Source: Dialister sp900541485 (GTDB lineage: Bacteria; Bacillota; Negativicutes; Veillonellales; Dialisteraceae). From it: 64,000 bases of DNA. Location: NCBI GenBank assembly GCA_965119665.1, contig OZ221974.1, positions 1,364,001-1,428,000 of the forward strand, in the 5' to 3' direction. The notes beneath the pieces are model-generated. The model saw nothing but the letters and a program-made list of their open reading frames with translations. It had not been told where the DNA came from and made no database searches. Positions within the stretch are counted from its first letter, which is position 1. Every line of letters begins with the position of its first letter. A program made the translations under genes and the position numbers. This document shows positions 16,649-23,725 of this stretch, one piece after another.

Positions 16649-17824
16649 TTATTTTTCCAGTCCCTCATAAAGCTGCCTGAGACCTTGCTCCAATGTTTTC
16701 TTGGGACAAGCGAGGTTCAGGCGGATGAAACAGTTTCCTTCGGGGCCGAACATGGAACCCATATTGACCCAGATTTTGGCGTCATTTAAAAGTTTTTTCT
16801 CCATTTCCGTATCACTGAGACCATAGCCGTTGCAATCAATCCAGGCGAGATAGGTGCCTTCCGGTTCTATGAGTTTCAATTTCGGGAGTTTTTCTTTCAG
16901 GAATTGTCGTGTATAGTCTAAATTGTTTCCGATATATTCTTTAACGACAGACAGCCATTCGCCGGCGCCATTATAGGCGGCTTCTCCTGCGATAAGGCCC
17001 ATGACGTTTACATGGTCATAGCCGAAAGCGGCGAGTTCCTGTTGGAAGGCGGCACGGATTTCGGGATTGGGAATCCAGATATTGGAAACCTGAAGCCCCG
17101 CTATGTTGAATGTTTTGCTCGGAGCCGTGCAAAGAATGACTTGTTCAGCAGCTTTTTCATTGATAGCGGCAAAGGGAATATGTTTGTAACCGGGATAGGT
17201 AAAGTCGGCGTGAATTTCATCGGAAATAATTTTTACGTCATGGCGGATACAAATATCTGCATAGGTTTCCAATTCTTCTTTTGTCCATACCCGTCCGGCA
17301 GGGTTATGAGGAGAACAGAAAATGGCAAGCTTTACCTTATTTTCTGTAATTTTTCTTTCCATGTCTGCAAAATCAATTTCATAGCGGCCGTTTTTCAGAA
17401 TCAGCGGACTGTTGACCAGTTTTCTTTTGTTATTTTCTATGGCAAAAGTAAAAGGGTGGTAAACGGGGCGGTGAATGAGAACGGCCTCATTTTCTTTTGT
17501 CAGTGCTTTGACGGCAAGGTTGATGGCAGGAACGACACCGGGCGTTTTGACCAACCATTCCGGTTTTGTGTCCCATTGGAAATTATGAAGAAACCAGTCA
17601 TGAACGGCTTTGAAATAAGAGGGCTTTGCTTCAGAGTACCCGTAAATGGCATGATCTACCCGTTTTTGCAGGGCCTCGGTGATGCATGCGGCAACAGGGA
17701 AATCCATGTCGGCAATCCAAAAGGGGAGCAGATTTTCCGGCTTACCTTCTTCTTTGGCAAAGTCGAACTTCATAGAGTTTGTATTTTTTCTGTCAATGAC
17801 GATATCAAGATCGGAAAGGTTCAT
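16649..17824 (-). CDS. patB: MalY/PatB-family PLP enzyme, probable cystathionine beta-lyase (C-S lyase)
   Basis: The 391-residue fold-type I aminotransferase-like enzyme carries the MalY/PatB marks: LPFWIADMDFPVA near residue 33, YGYSE, CSPHNPAGRVWTKEEL, ISDEIHADFTYPG and the PLP lysine in TAPSKTFNIAGLQVSN. Members cleave carbon-sulfur bonds of cystathionine or cysteine, giving homocysteine or sulfide plus pyruvate. It lies 92 nt behind an ABC operon that is under apparent cysteine attenuation, so it likely handles the imported cyst(e)ine or related thioethers. Exact substrate preference is open. Confidence 0.88.
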   Translation of the reverse strand: MNLSDLDIVIDRKNTNSMKFDFAKEEGKPENLLPFWIADMDFPVAACITEALQKRVDHAIYGYSEAKPSYFKAVHDWFLHNFQWDTKPEWLVKTPGVVPAINLAVKALTKENEAVLIHRPVYHPFTFAIENNKRKLVNSPLILKNGRYEIDFADMERKITENKVKLAIFCSPHNPAGRVWTKEELETYADICIRHDVKIISDEIHADFTYPGYKHIPFAAINEKAAEQVILCTAPSKTFNIAGLQVSNIWIPNPEIRAAFQQELAAFGYDHVNVMGLIAGEAAYNGAGEWLSVVKEYIGNNLDYTRQFLKEKLPKLKLIEPEGTYLAWIDCNGYGLSDTEMEKKLLNDAKIWVNMGSMFGPEGNCFIRLNLACPKKTLEQGLRQLYEGLEK

Positions 17825-17856
17825 AAAGCCTCCTTTTCAAATGATAAAAGTAAGTG

Positions 17857-17889
17857 TGAAAAAGAGGACATCTGCGAAAGAGTCCTCTT
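17857..17889 (-). terminator. Terminator between the ABC transporter operon and the C-S lyase gene
   Basis: On the minus strand AAGAGGAC (17889-17882) pairs with GTCCTCTT (17869-17862) around a small inner TCT/AGA helix, followed by a T-run. Read-through or a separate promoter would supply the C-S lyase. Confidence 0.75.
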
Positions 17890-17916
17890 GGCATGCTTTT
17901 ATTGTATCTGTTATTT

Positions 17917-18780
17917 TCAGAGCTGTCCACCTTCGACAACGAGGTCATCGGGATTGACGGCACTTCCATAGACAGGGGCAAGGGTAATTTCATAGTTCTT
18001 ATGGAAAAAGTTTTCTTTGCCCAATTTTTTGATTTCATCGTTGATATAGTTAAGGAGTTCTTTATTTCCTTTTTGTACAGCCGGAGCAATCGTGTCAATA
18101 TCGCCTAAAGAGGTAATGCCCACCTTGAATCCCGGATTTTTCAATGCCCATGCGAGGACTTCCGTATTGTCTGTAGAGAATGCGGCAGCTCTGCGGTCAA
18201 GGAGAGCATTGTAGGTTTCCGTATACTGGTCAAATTTCAGCAGCTTGATTTCAGGGTGGTGTTTGGAGAAATAAGTTTCTGCCGTCGTGCCTTTTGCTAC
18301 AATAAGCTGCTTGCCTTTGAGCTGGGAAAGTTCGGTAATGTTATTTTCAACGGGAGAAACGACACCTAAAGCGACTTTCATGTAAGGAAGAGCAAAATCT
18401 ACCTGTTCGGCTCTTTCTTTGGTTACGGTAAAGTTGGCAAGGACGATATCAACTTTGCCGGTTTTTGCATATTCGACACGGTTAGCCGGTTCCAGAGAAA
18501 TATATTCAGCTTTAACCCCCAAGTCTTTGGCAAGGCGTTCTGCAAAGTATACATCGTAGCCCTGGTAGTTTCCGTCTTTATCAACATAGCCGAAAGGGGC
18601 TTTGTCACTGAATACGCCGATGATAAGCTTACCGCTTTTTTTGATTTCATCCATGGAGCGGAAGGTGGCTTTTTGAGGGGCCGTTCCCTGGCTCTGGTTC
18701 TTGCTTCCGCACCCTGCCGAGAGGGAAAGTGTGGTGAGTAAAAGGAGAGCGGCGAGTAAATAATAGATTTTTTTTAACAT
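17917..18780 (-). CDS. Amino-acid ABC transporter substrate-binding lipoprotein
   Basis: The 287-residue family 3 solute-binding protein has a lipobox LSAGC (Cys24) followed by GSKNQSQ. The two-lobed body shows LIIGVFSDKAPFGYVDKDGNYQGYDVYFAERLAKDLG, NRVEYAKTGKVDIVLANFTVTKERAEQVDFALPYMK and KGTTAETYF, all typical of polar amino-acid binders. Sequence alone does not fix the ligand. The cysteine-rich leader upstream of the operon strongly suggests cystine or cysteine. It is the last gene of the transporter operon and is followed by a terminator. Confidence 0.9.
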   Translation of the reverse strand: MLKKIYYLLAALLLLTTLSLSAGCGSKNQSQGTAPQKATFRSMDEIKKSGKLIIGVFSDKAPFGYVDKDGNYQGYDVYFAERLAKDLGVKAEYISLEPANRVEYAKTGKVDIVLANFTVTKERAEQVDFALPYMKVALGVVSPVENNITELSQLKGKQLIVAKGTTAETYFSKHHPEIKLLKFDQYTETYNALLDRRAAAFSTDNTEVLAWALKNPGFKVGITSLGDIDTIAPAVQKGNKELLNYINDEIKKLGKENFFHKNYEITLAPVYGSAVNPDDLVVEGGQL

Positions 18781-18816
18781 AGGAATACCTCTTTTCTGTT
18801 TGTAAAATCTATGAAA

Positions 18817-19563
18817 TTAATTTTCATAGGTAAACGAATGGAGAAACTGTTTTGTCCTCGGATTTTGAGGATTATCAAAAATAACATCCGGGGTTCCTTC
18901 TTCAGCGATGAGACCTTTGTCAAAGAAAAGGATACGATCCGCAACGGCCCGGGCAAATTGCATTTCGTGGCTGACAATGACCATTGTCATTCCCTCTTTG
19001 GCAAGCTCCATAACGACGTCCAAAACTTCCCGTACCATTTCGGGATCCAGAGAGGCGGTGACTTCATCAAAGAGCATAATGTCAGGCTTCATAATGAGAG
19101 CCCTGATCATGGCGATTCTTTGTTTCTGCCCGCCTGACAATTCACGGGGATAGGCATTTTCTTTATCGGAAAGTCCGATACGGGAAAGCATTTTTCTTGC
19201 TTCCTTAAGAACTTCCTCTTTATTGCGGTGCTGGACCTGCAAGGGGGCGAGCGTGATATTTTCCATGACGGTCATATGGGGAAATAAATCATAGCTTTGG
19301 AAAACCATTCCGATTTTTTGGCAAAGTTCCGCATGGGGCATAGAGCCGTCAGAAATTTTTTGTCCTTCCAGAATAATATCACCGCCCGATACGGATTCAA
19401 GTCCGTTCAGACATCGGAGAAAGGTCGATTTTCCGCAGCCGGAGGGACCGATGATTACGATAACTTCGCTTTTCCGCAGGGTGAGGGAAATATCTTTCAG
19501 AATGGTTTGGTCTCCGAATTTTTTACTCAGATGATTGACTTCAAGAAGAATTTCTTTTTCCAT
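18817..19563 (-). CDS. Amino-acid ABC transporter ATP-binding protein
   Basis: The 248-residue ATPase has Walker A GPSGCGKS (39-46), Q-loop MVFQSYDLFPHMTV, the signature LSGGQKQRIAM, Walker B IMLFDEVTASLD and the switch histidine in VIVSHEM. It is closest to the GlnQ/TcyC polar amino-acid group by these motifs. It energises import through the two permeases encoded just upstream (the preceding gene ends 1 nt before). Confidence 0.94.
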   Translation of the reverse strand: MEKEILLEVNHLSKKFGDQTILKDISLTLRKSEVIVIIGPSGCGKSTFLRCLNGLESVSGGDIILEGQKISDGSMPHAELCQKIGMVFQSYDLFPHMTVMENITLAPLQVQHRNKEEVLKEARKMLSRIGLSDKENAYPRELSGGQKQRIAMIRALIMKPDIMLFDEVTASLDPEMVREVLDVVMELAKEGMTMVIVSHEMQFARAVADRILFFDKGLIAEEGTPDVIFDNPQNPRTKQFLHSFTYEN

Positions 19564-19564
19564 A

Positions 19565-20242
19565 TCAGGCCGTCCATTTCTTTTCTAAATGAGCCGCCAT
19601 CTTTGACAAAGGGTAGCAGGCTAAGAAGTATAAGAAAAATATTGTTCCGTAAATCCAGAGAGCCGCATCAGGTGCTGTATAGCGGTTGGCCTCTATGATT
19701 TGCTGTCCGATTTTGAGCATTTCCACGACTCCAATCAGTACGATAAGGGACGTGGTTTTTATAATGCGTGTAAATAAGTTGATTGCCGGGGGAAGAAGAC
19801 GGCGGAGCGACTGGGGGAGAATAATATAATGGAAGGTCTGCCGGCGGGAAAGTCCCAAAGCAGCAGCACTTTCATATTGTCCGGCCGGAATGGAAAGAAG
19901 AGCACCTCTGACAAGGTCGCCCATTTCGGCGGCGCCCCAGAAAATAAAGACAATAATAGAGGCAGTAAAACCGGAAATATCCACACCGACAGCTCTTGTC
20001 ACACCGAAATAGGCAATGAAAAGAAGTACAAGCTGGGGAAGGATACGGACCGATTCAAGATACAGACGCATGACGAGTTGTAAACCTTTATAAGGAAGTG
20101 TCATGGCGATACCGGCGAGAATACCGAAAATAATCGATCCCACTACAGAAAGGAGGGAAATTTCCACAGTCGTCCAAAGTCCGCCGAGAAGACGGATACC
20201 ATTAGAGCCTTCAAAGAGTACGGAGAGTCCCAAATCGTCCAT
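19565..20242 (-). CDS. Amino-acid ABC transporter permease (second)
   Basis: The 225-residue HisM/GlnP-type permease has about five membrane segments and the EAA-type cytoplasmic loop GALLSIPAGQYESAAALGLSRRQTFHYIILPQSLRRLLPP. The start (RBS AAGGAGA) lies inside the 3' end of the preceding permease gene with a 32-nt overlap, implying translational coupling. The two permeases likely form a heterodimer. Confidence 0.92.
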   Translation of the reverse strand: MDDLGLSVLFEGSNGIRLLGGLWTTVEISLLSVVGSIIFGILAGIAMTLPYKGLQLVMRLYLESVRILPQLVLLFIAYFGVTRAVGVDISGFTASIIVFIFWGAAEMGDLVRGALLSIPAGQYESAAALGLSRRQTFHYIILPQSLRRLLPPAINLFTRIIKTTSLIVLIGVVEMLKIGQQIIEANRYTAPDAALWIYGTIFFLYFLACYPLSKMAAHLEKKWTA

Positions 20243-20882
20243 GACGAAGTCTCCTTTCCAGGTACGATGCTCCCAAAGAGAGAGGGAGCAAAATAATCAG
20301 ATAAGAAATAACAAGCATCCATAACGTTTCATCTGTTTTGTAATAAAGACCGATGAGATCTTTTGCGACATACATCAAATCGGGAACAGCACAGACACTG
20401 AAAACGGAAGTTTCTTTAATAAGGAAAAGCACATTTGCACAAATAGAGGGAAGGGCAACGATAAAAGCCTGGGGCCCTGTGATATACCGGAGCATTTGGT
20501 ACTTGCTGAGGCCGAGAGCGGAGGCGGATTCGATTTGCGATTTAGAAACGGCTTCCAGCCCGCCACGGAAGGCTTCTGCCATATAGCTTCCGCCTAAAAA
20601 TGTAAGACCCAGAACGGCACAGGCTGTTCCCGAAATATGAACTCCGATTTTCGTAAGACCGAAGTAGAGGAAAAACAGCTGGACCAGAAGAGGGGTATTT
20701 CTTGAAAGCTCGATATACGCACCTGAAAGAGGTGTCAGGAGAGGCACTTTTTCATGACGGATAAGGCTGATTGCCAATCCGAGAAGTGCGGATAGTACGA
20801 TGCCAAGAAAGGCGATAGAAATGGTGGTGATTGCAGCTTCCGCAAAAAGCGGTGCAAATTTCCACATAAACTCAGTATCCAT
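20211..20882 (-). CDS. Amino-acid ABC transporter permease (first)
   Basis: From ATG 20882, with AAAGGAG 5 nt upstream, this encodes 223 residues. Five membrane segments and the EAA loop GGLEAVSKSQIESASALGLSKYQMLRYITGPQAF identify it as a polar amino-acid permease. A longer open frame to 20969 runs through the terminator hairpin and has no RBS, so it is discarded. It is the first structural gene after the cysteine-rich leader, with 92 nt between the leader stop and this start. Confidence 0.9.
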   Translation of the reverse strand: MDTEFMWKFAPLFAEAAITTISIAFLGIVLSALLGLAISLIRHEKVPLLTPLSGAYIELSRNTPLLVQLFFLYFGLTKIGVHISGTACAVLGLTFLGGSYMAEAFRGGLEAVSKSQIESASALGLSKYQMLRYITGPQAFIVALPSICANVLFLIKETSVFSVCAVPDLMYVAKDLIGLYYKTDETLWMLVISYLIILLPLSLGASYLERRLRHGRFGTLRTL

Positions 20883-20901
20883 AAGACTCCTTTTTGGAAA
20901 C

Positions 20902-20928
20902 AAAAAAACGGAAAGCTTGCGCTTCCCG
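20902..20928 (-). terminator. Leader terminator (attenuator) of the cyst(e)ine transporter operon
   Basis: On the minus strand CGGGAAGC (20928-20921), loop GCAA, GCTTTCCG (20916-20909) form an 8-bp stem with one G-U pair, directly followed by seven T (20908-20902). It lies between the leader peptide stop and the first permease start, where an attenuator is expected. Confidence 0.82.
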
Positions 20929-20974
20929 CATTCCGGTACAGAGAAAGGGTCACAGAATTTTTGTGACAAGCCGG

Positions 20975-21064
20975 TTATTTATGAAAAGGAGCGCACGCAA
21001 AGGGGACATGACAGCAACATGCCATGGGACAACAAGTAGCCTTTGCATGCATTGCACTGTTCAT
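20975..21064 (-). CDS. Cysteine-rich leader peptide (29 aa)
   Basis: ATG at 21064 (minus strand) opens a 29-codon frame ending at TAA 20977-20975. It begins MNSAMHAKATCCPMACCCHV. Six of 29 residues are cysteine (11, 12, 16, 17, 18, 24), with runs CC and CCC. AAAGGAAG (21080-21073) gives a good RBS at 8-nt spacing, and a TTGACA/TAAGAT promoter lies just upstream. It is followed by a terminator in front of an amino-acid ABC transporter. This is the layout of ribosome-mediated attenuation: scarce Cys-tRNA would stall the ribosome and allow read-through. Too short for most gene finders. A small metal-binding peptide is an alternative but explains the position less well. Confidence 0.82.
   Translation of the reverse strand: MNSAMHAKATCCPMACCCHVPFACAPFHK
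20988..21050 (-). promoter_or_regulatory. Alternative RNA helices in the Cys leader
   Basis: Minus-strand GCATGCAAAGG (21050-21040, leader codons 5-9) can pair with CCTTTGCGTGC (21003-20993) over 11 bp with one G-U. The following TGCGCTCC (20995-20988) can pair with GGAAGCGCA (20926-20918) in the terminator 5' arm and loop with one bulged A, which would prevent the terminator. A ribosome held at Cys11-Cys18 would cover the first arm. The pairing choices are inference. Confidence 0.5.
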
Positions 21065-21106
21065 ATTGCGTACTTCCTTTCTGCTTCGATTGCTTAATTT
21101 AAAAAC

Positions 21107-21135
21107 ATCTTATCATGATTAAAAATGATTGTCAA
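21107..21135 (-). promoter_or_regulatory. Promoter of the Cys leader / ABC operon
   Basis: On the minus strand TTGACA (21135-21130), a 17-bp spacer and TAAGAT (21112-21107) preceded by TGA (extended -10). Predicted start of transcription near 21100, about 36 nt before the leader ATG. Confidence 0.75.
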
Positions 21136-21168
21136 AGGGACATCATAGGTTTTTGGGGAAGAACAGGG

Positions 21169-21174
21169 TATAAT
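21169..21174 (+). promoter_or_regulatory. -10 element of the nitroreductase gene
   Basis: TATAAT lies 37 bp before the start at 21211; no clear -35 is present. Confidence 0.4.
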
Positions 21175-21210
21175 AAAAGTAAATCCGGTGAAAAACAGGA
21201 GGGAAAAGAT

Positions 21211-21729
21211 ATGGAATTTAATGATGTACTGGCACTTCGCAAGTCAATGAGAAATTATAAAGCCGACCCGGTATCCAAAGAGTCGGAAGAAGAAATGCTG
21301 AAAGCGGCCATGGCCTCTTCCGTGGGAAAACATAATGATGCGGGATATACCATTGTCGTCGTAAGAAACAAAGAAATTTTAGAAATGATAAAAAAGGAAG
21401 AAAAAGAAAAAACGGGAAACGGCGATCCTTTATTTAAAGCACCCCTTCTTTTTATCATTTGCAAAACAAAAGAAGCGGTAGATTACCTGATGCACTTTGA
21501 TGCAGGGATTATTGCAGAACATATCCATTTAAAGGCGGCCGAACTGGGGCTCGGTTCAGTTATACTCTTCGGATTTATCCGCCACTTGGGAGAAGGCGCG
21601 GAATATATTAAAATGCTTGATTTGCCGGAGGGGACACTTCCTTTACTGGCAGTTGCCGTCGGGCGTACATCGGGCAGCGATGTGAAACGGAAAGAGGACA
21701 GGCATTTCCAAGTGATCTCCCGTGATTGA
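21211..21729 (+). CDS. Nitroreductase-family FMN oxidoreductase
   Basis: From ATG 21211 (GGAGGG upstream) this encodes 172 residues, the short form of the family. RKSMRNYKADPVSKESEEEML is the usual N-terminal FMN-phosphate site and LKAAELGLGSVILFGFIRHLGEG the central block of the nitroreductase fold. Such enzymes reduce nitro groups, quinones or flavins with NAD(P)H. The gene diverges from the cyst(e)ine transporter and stands alone between its own -10 and a terminator. Physiological substrate unknown. Confidence 0.85.
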   Translation: MEFNDVLALRKSMRNYKADPVSKESEEEMLKAAMASSVGKHNDAGYTIVVVRNKEILEMIKKEEKEKTGNGDPLFKAPLLFIICKTKEAVDYLMHFDAGIIAEHIHLKAAELGLGSVILFGFIRHLGEGAEYIKMLDLPEGTLPLLAVAVGRTSGSDVKRKEDRHFQVISRD

Positions 21730-21767
21730 AATGCAAGAAACAAATAAAAAAATTCATTAAGAGAATA

Positions 21768-21804
21768 AAAAACTGCTTCCGGCTTTACAGGAGGCAGTTT
21801 TTTC
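21768..21804 (+). terminator. Terminator of the nitroreductase gene
   Basis: AAAAACTGCTTCC (21768-21780) pairs with GGAGGCAGTTTTT (21790-21802) with one G-U pair, then T. Confidence 0.88.
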
Positions 21805-21862
21805 AGATAGGAAATCAAAAAATATGTGATAAAATAAGACAGATTATTTTAGAGGAGTCATT

Positions 21863-22864
21863 ATGAAATATCCTAAAATCGGAAATATAGAGTTGAATGG
21901 TTGGGCCTGTCTGGCGCCTATGGCAGGCGTCAGTGATTTGGCGTACCGTGTCATTGCAAAAAAAATGGGCGCGTCACTGACAACTGCTGAAATGGTAAGT
22001 GCCAAAGGACTTTATTACAGGAATGAAAAAACGAAAGAGATGCTCAAAATAGCTCCGGATGAGCATCCTATGGCGCTCCAACTTTTCGGTTCCGATCCCG
22101 ACATCATGGCATGGGGAGCAAAAATTATGGAGCAGGCAGGTCCTGATTTCATTGACATCAATATGGGATGCCCTATGCAGAAGGTGGTAAAAAACGGAGA
22201 CGGATCGGCGCTCATGAAAAACATCCCTCTTGCGGCGGCTGTTATCCGTGCCATGGTCAAAGCGGTACAAACACCGGTGACGGTGAAAATGCGTCTGGGC
22301 TGGTCACGAGATACATTGAATGCGGTGGAATTGGCACAGGCGGCAGAAGAGGCAGGCGCTGCTGCCATTACAGTCCACGGAAGGACACGGGAAGATTTTT
22401 ATACAGGGAAAGCGGATTGGAAAGAAATCAAGAAAGTCGTGGACGCCGTCAAAATTCCCGTAATAGGTAATGGAGATGTGACGGACGGAAAATCGGCGAA
22501 AGACCTCATGGAAGAAACGGGGTGCGCCGCTGTGGCTATCGGTCGTGCCGCTTGGGGAAATCCCTGGATTTTCCGGGAAGTGAATACGTATCTGGAAACG
22601 GGAGAAATCATTCCGCCGCCATCTTGGGAAATGAGACTTCAAATGGCAAGACGTCATCTTCACGGGCTTTGCCTTGAAAAAGGAGAGTATGCGGCAGTCA
22701 GGGAAATGAGAGCGCATGCAAGCCGTTATTTCCACGGACTTCCCAAAGCAACCGCTTTGCGGCAGGAAATCATGAAGGAAACGACGGAAAAAGGGTTTAA
22801 TGATGTACTGGACAGTTATGAAAAAGAAAGAGGTTTTTTCGAGCCGGAAACAGAAGAGTTTTAA
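21863..22864 (+). CDS. dusB: tRNA-dihydrouridine synthase (DusB/Nifr3 group)
   Basis: The 333-residue FMN enzyme reduces uridines in the tRNA D-loop with NADPH. The N-terminal LAPMAGVSDLAYRVIAKKMGA, the catalytic-cysteine motif DINMGCPMQKVVKNGDGSALM, the FMN-binding VKMRLGW and the block AAAITVHGRTREDFYTG...PVIGNGDV are all there. Its length and the C-terminal helical domain (R-EMRAHASRYFHGLP) fit. GGAGTCATT precedes the ATG. Confidence 0.95.
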   Translation: MKYPKIGNIELNGWACLAPMAGVSDLAYRVIAKKMGASLTTAEMVSAKGLYYRNEKTKEMLKIAPDEHPMALQLFGSDPDIMAWGAKIMEQAGPDFIDINMGCPMQKVVKNGDGSALMKNIPLAAAVIRAMVKAVQTPVTVKMRLGWSRDTLNAVELAQAAEEAGAAAITVHGRTREDFYTGKADWKEIKKVVDAVKIPVIGNGDVTDGKSAKDLMEETGCAAVAIGRAAWGNPWIFREVNTYLETGEIIPPPSWEMRLQMARRHLHGLCLEKGEYAAVREMRAHASRYFHGLPKATALRQEIMKETTEKGFNDVLDSYEKERGFFEPETEEF

Positions 22865-22920
22865 AGATTATTTAAAAATTAGAGTAAGAATGAAATAAAT
22901 TAATAAATAGTTACTTACAA

Positions 22921-22947
22921 AAAGAGCAGATAAAACCTTGCTTTTTT
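22921..22947 (+). terminator. Possible terminator after dusB
   Basis: AAAGAGC (22921-22927) pairs with GCTTTTT (22940-22946) with one G-U pair. It is weak but is the only candidate between dusB and the purE promoter. Confidence 0.4.
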
Positions 22948-22961
22948 GCAGATGGGTTTCG

Positions 22962-22990
22962 TTGACAAGACAAGAGGTAAATATTAAAAT
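22962..22990 (+). promoter_or_regulatory. Strong promoter of the pur operon
   Basis: TTGACA (22962-22967), 17-bp spacer, TAAAAT (22985-22990). The transcript would start near 22997 and carry a leader of about 218 nt before purE. Confidence 0.8.
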
Positions 22991-22996
22991 AAATAG

Positions 22997-23214
22997 AGTT
23001 ATATCTGCCGACGCAGAAAAAGCAGATTCAGTGACAGATGTATTTGCACCAAAGGAGGCCGGTCTTCGTGTTTTATTTTAGCAGTCGTAAAATAAAATGT
23101 AGGGACGGTGCCTTTTTTATTTTTGTGTCCGGTTTTAATTATGGTATATGAAGCTTCTATGTGGATTTGTATAAATGAAACAGGGAGCTTTATTTTTTTA
23201 TGAAGGAGGCAACT
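22997..23214 (+). promoter_or_regulatory. Structured 5' leader of purE, class not recognised
   Basis: Helices visible by eye are ATCTGC/GCAGAT (23003-23008 with 23022-23027), TTTTATTTTA/TAAAATAAAA (23071-23080 with 23088-23097, 7-nt loop), and GCACC/GGTGC (23046-23050 with 23107-23111) with GTC/GAC inside. The last is followed by CTTTTTT at 23112, which makes it a terminator-like end 100 nt before purE. The layout suggests an attenuation leader or riboswitch. I could not match it to guanine, PRPP, ZTP, THF or other motifs I know. A weak 38-codon frame from 23038 lacks an RBS and looks accidental. Confidence 0.5.
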
Positions 23215-23706
23215 ATGCATGTAGGGATTGTTATGGGGAGTGATTCTGATTTACCGGTGATGAGAAAAGCCTGTGAAATCTTAAACGGGTTTGGTATCAC
23301 TTATGATATGGTCATTGCATCGGCACACCGTACCCCGAAAAAATTAGAGCAGTTTGTAACGGCTCAGGAAGAAAAAGGGGTAGCCTGCTTCATTGCCGGT
23401 GCAGGTATGGCAGCGGCTTTACCGGGTGTGGTGGCATCTATGACATTCCGTCCGGTCATCGGTGTGCCTCTTTCGGGAGCAAAATTAGACGGAATGGATG
23501 CACTTTTTTCTATCGTCCAGATGCCGTCGGGGGTGCCTGTAGCTACTGTCGCTATTGACGGAGCAAAAAATGCAGCATATCTTGCTGTTGAAATAGGTGC
23601 AGTCAGCGATCGCGATTTGTACAGGAAATATAAAGAATACAGAGAAGAAGCGGCAGCGGAAGTGTACCGCAAGGATGAAAAATTACAACAGGAATTAAAG
23701 AAATAA
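23215..23706 (+). CDS. purE: N5-carboxyaminoimidazole ribonucleotide mutase
   Basis: From ATG 23215 (GGAGGC) this encodes 163 residues. It moves the carboxyl group from N5-CAIR to CAIR in purine synthesis. MGSDSDLPVMRKACEIL, the SAHRTP motif, AGAGMAAALPGVVAS and GVPLSGAKLDGMDALFSIVQMP are diagnostic of class I PurE. A start at 23200 would include the RBS itself. It is the first gene of a purE-C-M-N-H cluster. Confidence 0.95.
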   Translation: MHVGIVMGSDSDLPVMRKACEILNGFGITYDMVIASAHRTPKKLEQFVTAQEEKGVACFIAGAGMAAALPGVVASMTFRPVIGVPLSGAKLDGMDALFSIVQMPSGVPVATVAIDGAKNAAYLAVEIGAVSDRDLYRKYKEYREEAAAEVYRKDEKLQQELKK

Positions 23707-23725
23707 GAGTGAAAGGGAGAATATC

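Noticed and set aside
20883..20969. N-terminal extension of the first permease
   Set aside because: The extra residues are encoded by the terminator hairpin and its T-run. The start at 20882 has a proper RBS and begins the normal permease N-terminus.
20975..21064. Metallothionein-like peptide instead of a leader
   Set aside because: The Cys content could bind metal, but the position just behind a promoter and before a terminator and transporter operon is explained better by attenuation.
23038..23154. Small 38-codon frame in the purE leader
   Set aside because: It has no RBS, runs through both arms of a hairpin and has no run of a particular amino acid, so it does not look like a leader peptide.
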